A DNA stretch of 64,000 bases from Alphaproteobacteria bacterium. GTDB taxonomy: Bacteria; Pseudomonadota; Alphaproteobacteria; Caedimonadales; UBA9215. A program made the translations under genes and the position numbers. Below are positions 60,656 to 64,000 of the stretch, in pieces; the first letter of the stretch is position 1, and each line of letters begins with the position of its first letter. The stretch covers positions 1 through 64,000 of the forward strand of contig JAACSN010000011.1 of assembly GCA_009993885.1 (NCBI GenBank), written 5' to 3'. The notes under the pieces were generated by a model that was given only the letters and a program-made list of their open reading frames with translations, was not told the origin of the DNA and ran no database searches.

Positions 60656-62453
60656 GTGAATTCTTCAGAATATTTTTATTTAATTTACCATCAGAGAGCA
60701 TAACGTCAAGACTTTTTTGAATGATCTCTTCTAAAGGGCCTTTTACATTGATGCGGAAATGAAAAGGGTAGCCTTCTAAAACTTTAGGATTATGACCTTT
60801 GATGTCTAACAGGAGTTCCGTATCTTTATGGGGGATTTTTCTAATATCTGCCTTAAAGTCACTGAATTCAAAGTTTTCTAAGGCCTGTGATATTAACGAC
60901 GTTGAGTCGTGATCGGTGGGTAAAACTTTGGTGTGGGGGCGATAACGAATATAGCCGTTGCTTGTTGTGTTGGCGAATCCCGTATCGATTGTGATGCTAA
61001 AATCAGAGTGAATTTTTACGGGAAGGGTGCCTTTTAAAGTTCCTTTGGCGCTTAATCCTTCTATATCGGCAATTTTTGTGAGCGCATACAAAGAAACATC
61101 TCTGAAGGTCACATCGAAAGCAATGGGAAAGGTCAACGGCCAAAGGGAAATAGGCGTGGTTTTTAGGGAGCCTCCTGCAAAATCAAAAGAAAGGCTCTCG
61201 GCTCTTAGTCCTTTTTTTTCTGTGGCACCGTAAATGATTTTTCCGTTTTGAAGGTCAAGGGGGCCTTTAACGGATTGGATGCGCATGATTTGTTGAGGGG
61301 GTATTAAAAGAGGAGAAACTCCCTTAAGGTGAAGTGTGGTTTCAATACCGTCAATATTATATCCGGGTTCTGTTATTTTTCCTTCTAAAAGAGTGATCAT
61401 AAGGGACAAATCCAAGTTTTTTTTTGTCCATTTAATCCTTCCCGTTGTGCTTAGTTTTCCTGAAAATGTCTTTAAGAAGGAAGGTAATTTTTTCCGGAGG
61501 CTCTCAAAAGATTTGTCATTTTTTTTAAAGACTAACGAATTTGAGGTGAGTGTTGTGTAACCTGTTCCTGTAAAAGAATGTTCGCCTGCTCCGTTGAGGG
61601 TAAAGGCGCCGGAGGGGAGGGATAAAACAAACTTAAAATCCACTTTATCCTGTAAGTCTGTTCGCCCGTTCAATTGAAGGTGAAAAGGCGCAAAATCCGT
61701 CCCATATAATATATTTTTTGCTGTTAGGCTATAGACAAGTTCTTGGTTTTTTAAATGGATTTCTCCTATGATTTCTTTTGCCTTAAGTGTATCCGTAGGG
61801 AATAAAGAACCTTCGGAAATTGTAAGAGTACCTGCGAAAGCTTCTTTAAAGGGGAGGTCTGACGTCATCCTAACCGCATACGACCCTTTTAAGGTAGCCT
61901 TTGACGATAGAATCTGCCAAGACCCGTTTGAGGAGAGAAACCGTTCGGGTTGGAGAAGGAAAGAATGCGGCTTGAGCCTAAGGGAATAAGGGCCATAGGC
62001 TGCATGCTCTCCTTTAAGAGTCACTCGTTTTATCTCGGTTTCTAAAATAGAAAAGCCCAAAGCCGGCAAAACAAAAAGATCGGCGTTGTTTTTAGGAGGC
62101 ATCTGTTTATTCAAAAACGGAAGATCAGGAAGAGAAAGAGTATTGTTCCGGTCTATGTTCAAAGGAATATTGAGACCGTCGATGATAATTTTTTTAATTT
62201 CTTTTTTATAGAGCCTTCCGTAATCAAAATAAAGAGACACTTTTTGAATGAAGGGCGTATTCTCTTGGTTTGGTGCAAAATGAACCCCTTTAAAGGTCAC
62301 CCGGTGCCATCTGATTTGTACGGAATCCCAATGAATATTGTAAGTCTCGTTGATGTGTTTTTTTGCAAAAAAGAAAAGAGAGAATGCAGCGAGAAACGAA
62401 AGGACAATGCCTGTTGTCAAAAGCCGAAAGAGTATTTTTAAGGTTCGTTTCAT
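60648..62453 (-). CDS. ydbH: YdbH family intermembrane AsmA-like protein
   Basis: The 601-residue protein has one N-terminal inner-membrane helix (about 9-30, LLTTGIVLSFLAAFSLFFF) and a long beta-rich periplasmic part with repeating strands (LDLSLMITLLEGKITEPGY, LQNGKIIYGATEKKG, LKGTLPVKIHSDFSIT). This is the dicarboxylate-transport/YdbH domain of AsmA-like lipid bridges. It is clearly shorter than E. coli YdbH (about 880 residues). Linkage to ynbE and ydbL makes the call firm. Confidence 0.88.
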   Translation of the reverse strand: MKRTLKILFRLLTTGIVLSFLAAFSLFFFAKKHINETYNIHWDSVQIRWHRVTFKGVHFAPNQENTPFIQKVSLYFDYGRLYKKEIKKIIIDGLNIPLNIDRNNTLSLPDLPFLNKQMPPKNNADLFVLPALGFSILETEIKRVTLKGEHAAYGPYSLRLKPHSFLLQPERFLSSNGSWQILSSKATLKGSYAVRMTSDLPFKEAFAGTLTISEGSLFPTDTLKAKEIIGEIHLKNQELVYSLTAKNILYGTDFAPFHLQLNGRTDLQDKVDFKFVLSLPSGAFTLNGAGEHSFTGTGYTTLTSNSLVFKKNDKSFESLRKKLPSFLKTFSGKLSTTGRIKWTKKNLDLSLMITLLEGKITEPGYNIDGIETTLHLKGVSPLLIPPQQIMRIQSVKGPLDLQNGKIIYGATEKKGLRAESLSFDFAGGSLKTTPISLWPLTFPIAFDVTFRDVSLYALTKIADIEGLSAKGTLKGTLPVKIHSDFSITIDTGFANTTSNGYIRYRPHTKVLPTDHDSTSLISQALENFEFSDFKADIRKIPHKDTELLLDIKGHNPKVLEGYPFHFRINVKGPLEEIIQKSLDVMLSDGKLNKNILKNSHE

Positions 62454-62758
62454 TAAATGGTTTTTCTCACGTTCCTCTTAAGCTTACTCTATGAGCTAAA
62501 TAATTTAAAGCTGTGTTGAGATATGTAGAGATTCCAAAAAGCCTCGGGTGTCGTTCCCGTTCTTCTTATTTCTATAGAACAGCTATCGCTCGAACCGGAT
62601 TGTCTTTGGAAAGAGTCTCCTGCAGGCGGTAAATGGTTAATGTTCTTAGGATAAAACAAGGGAAGCGCCTCTTTTCGATCCATGTTCTAGAAGAGGGGCT
62701 TAGATTTTAAATCGGGGTATGGAGTGATCGTTTACTTTCTGCACAAACTGATTTCTTC
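62454..62758. other. Spacer between topA and ydbH
   Basis: These 305 bases hold no convincing gene. A minus-strand frame at 62489-62683 (64 codons) has no signal, domain or ribosome binding site. The ydbH promoter should lie near its right-hand side of the start at 62453. Confidence 0.4.
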
Positions 62759-64000
62759 TTATGCCTTCGCTTTTTTAGGGGTAGCTGTTTTTTTCGTAGG
62801 CGTTTTTTTAGGGACTGCCTTTTTTGCAACAGTTTTCTTTGCCCCCGGTTTCTTAGCAGCAGGTGCTTTTTCTTTTTTCACAGGTGCATTGGCAATGATT
62901 TCAACCGCATCGTCAAGGGTCAGTTTAAGGTGGTCAATATCTTTGGGAATGGAAGTGAATTTTCCTTGGTATTTCACATAAGGCCCAAAGCGCCCTTGAC
63001 CAAGGATAATTTCTTCATTGGTTTCCGGATGGTTGCCCAAGGTTTTAGGAAGGGCTCCCAATGTCAGGGCGTCTTCAAGGGTCGCTTCATCGGGGGTTTT
63101 TCCTTTTGGCAGCGCAACGCGTTTTGGTTTTTCCTTTGCCTTCGCTTCTCCCCACTGAAAATAAAATCCATAAGGGCCTTTCCTCACCGTGATATCAAGA
63201 CCGCTTTCAGGATCTTGGCCGAGAATCTTTGGCTCAAATTTGGCAGCCATATCAAAGCCTTCAATGGCTTCTTCATCAGTTTTTGCTTTGCCCAGTTGGC
63301 GTGTATTATTACAATCCGGATAATTAGAGCAGCCCACAAAAGCACCATAGCGACCCAGTTTAAGGCTAAGTTGCCCCTCATTGCAGGAGGTACACTTGCG
63401 GGGGTCTTTGCCTTCTTCGAGAACCGGAAAAAGAAAGGCGCCCAATTGCTCGTTGAGAAAATCAATGACTTCTGTGATGCGTAACGGAGCTGTTTCGTCA
63501 ACGGCCTTCTTGAAAGGGATCCAAAAATCCTGAAGAGCTTTTTCCCATTTTTCATTTCCCTCTGCAATGCCGTCCAGTTGCTCTTCGAGATCGGCGGTAA
63601 AATCATATTCCAGGTATTTTTGAAAATATTGCACCAAGAATGTGGTGACGACACGTCCCAGACCTTCGGGAATTAATTGACGTTTTTCAAGGCGCACGTA
63701 GGAGCGATCCAAGAGGGTCGACATGATAGACGCATAGGTTGACGGACGACCGATGCCAAGTTCTTCCAAGCGTTTAACAAGGGAAGCTTCCGTAAAGCGC
63801 GGCGGGGGTTGGGTGAAATGTTGATTGGGGGTGACCTGTTTAAGATCGACCTTTTCGCCTTCTTTCACATCGGGCAAACGTTGGTTGTTTTCGTCTTCCT
63901 CGTTATCTTGACCCTCTTCATAGAGTTTTAGAAAACCGTCAAACAATAAGGTTGAGCCTGTTGCTCGAAAGGTTATTTGTTGATCTTTGGAGGTAAGATC
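62759..64000 (-). CDS. topA: DNA topoisomerase I, C-terminal part (cut by window end)
   Basis: The frame is open to the window edge; its first 18 visible codons read DLTSKDQQITFRATGSTLLF, matching TopA before DGFLKLYEEG. The visible 413 residues include FTEASLVKRLEELGIGRPSTYASIM (active-site-proximal region), a four-cysteine zinc ribbon (CTSCNEGQLSLKLGRYGAFVGCSNYPDC, in two parts), two further TopA C-terminal repeats without cysteines (LGQDPESGLDITVRKGPYG; LGNHPETNEEIILGQGRFG) and a Lys/Ala/Pro tail of about 40 residues. Only one repeat keeps all its cysteines. The catalytic tyrosine and TOPRIM domain lie outside. Confidence 0.96.
   Translation of the reverse strand, partial: DLTSKDQQITFRATGSTLLFDGFLKLYEEGQDNEEDENNQRLPDVKEGEKVDLKQVTPNQHFTQPPPRFTEASLVKRLEELGIGRPSTYASIMSTLLDRSYVRLEKRQLIPEGLGRVVTTFLVQYFQKYLEYDFTADLEEQLDGIAEGNEKWEKALQDFWIPFKKAVDETAPLRITEVIDFLNEQLGAFLFPVLEEGKDPRKCTSCNEGQLSLKLGRYGAFVGCSNYPDCNNTRQLGKAKTDEEAIEGFDMAAKFEPKILGQDPESGLDITVRKGPYGFYFQWGEAKAKEKPKRVALPKGKTPDEATLEDALTLGALPKTLGNHPETNEEIILGQGRFGPYVKYQGKFTSIPKDIDHLKLTLDDAVEIIANAPVKKEKAPAAKKPGAKKTVAKKAVPKKTPTKKTATPKKAKA

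Noticed and set aside
62489..62683. 64-codon minus-strand frame between topA and ydbH
   Set aside because: No ribosome binding site, domain or biased codon use.

Overview
The window reads as a chromosome segment of an alphaproteobacterium living inside eukaryotic cells, most like the Holosporales/Rickettsiales-type symbionts of protists. The alphaproteobacterial signs are the hemC-hemD-mitofilin-hemY block divergent from tsaD-gpsA, a split three-gene pntAA-pntAB-pntB transhydrogenase, a Ros/MucR regulator, LpxI in place of LpxH, and the fliL-fliM-DUF6468-motE flagellar cassette. The intracellular sign is an ATP/ADP translocase (Tlc/NTT family, 30351-31925), a carrier used to take ATP from a host. 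No rRNA, phage, IS element or CRISPR array was seen. No species can be named from sequence alone.

Layout. 1-4.4 kb: two small exported proteins of unknown function, a SulP anion transporter, a DedA protein, and tRNA-Cys and tRNA-Asn. 4.7-7.2 kb: an isolated AT-rich gene fusing a DUF4238-like domain, a SEC-C zinc motif and an unknown C-terminal half. 7.6-16.3 kb: the heme block on the minus strand, facing a plus-strand run of tsaD, gpsA, EVE protein, a WbpM/CapD-like protein with a decayed catalytic domain, and a short GNAT. 16.4-22.7 kb: a small exported protein, the transhydrogenase operon, a lipoprotein, a membrane protein and an MFS carrier. 22.9-24.0 kb: an exported protein with an F-box-like segment and seven exact 20-residue leucine-rich repeats, then a hairpin-rich spacer. 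24.0-30.3 kb: the 2-oxoglutarate dehydrogenase operon sucA-sucB-lpd and a frameshifted MAPEG gene. 30.3-33.6 kb: tlc, a FliJ-like gene and an exported repeat protein. 33.8-41.2 kb: ccmCDEF facing lpxI-lpxB-ruvX and a 14-TM-type MFS exporter. 41.5-48.1 kb: the flagellar cassette, a GNAT remnant, ddpX-NUDIX-histidine phosphatase, tsaB-rimI and mucR. 48.2-64 kb: miaB-phoH, ubiA, a secreted HAD-like protein, two tandem acyltransferases, a pseudoreceiver-PAS-GGDEF-EAL protein, an exported helical protein, a beta-propeller phytase lipoprotein, ydbH-ynbE-ydbL and the 3' part of topA.

How it fits together. The genome keeps respiration (heme synthesis, cytochrome c maturation, ubiquinone, TCA enzymes, transhydrogenase), lipid A synthesis and flagellar motility, yet can also import host ATP. 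That suggests a symbiont with an infective motile stage rather than a fully reduced one. Seven or more exported proteins of unknown family are scattered between the housekeeping operons and are the likeliest host-interface genes. The F-box-like/LRR protein is the strongest effector candidate. Signs of decay are the MAPEG frameshift, the GNAT remnant, the N-terminally short GNAT, the degenerate CapD domain and the degenerate receiver domain.
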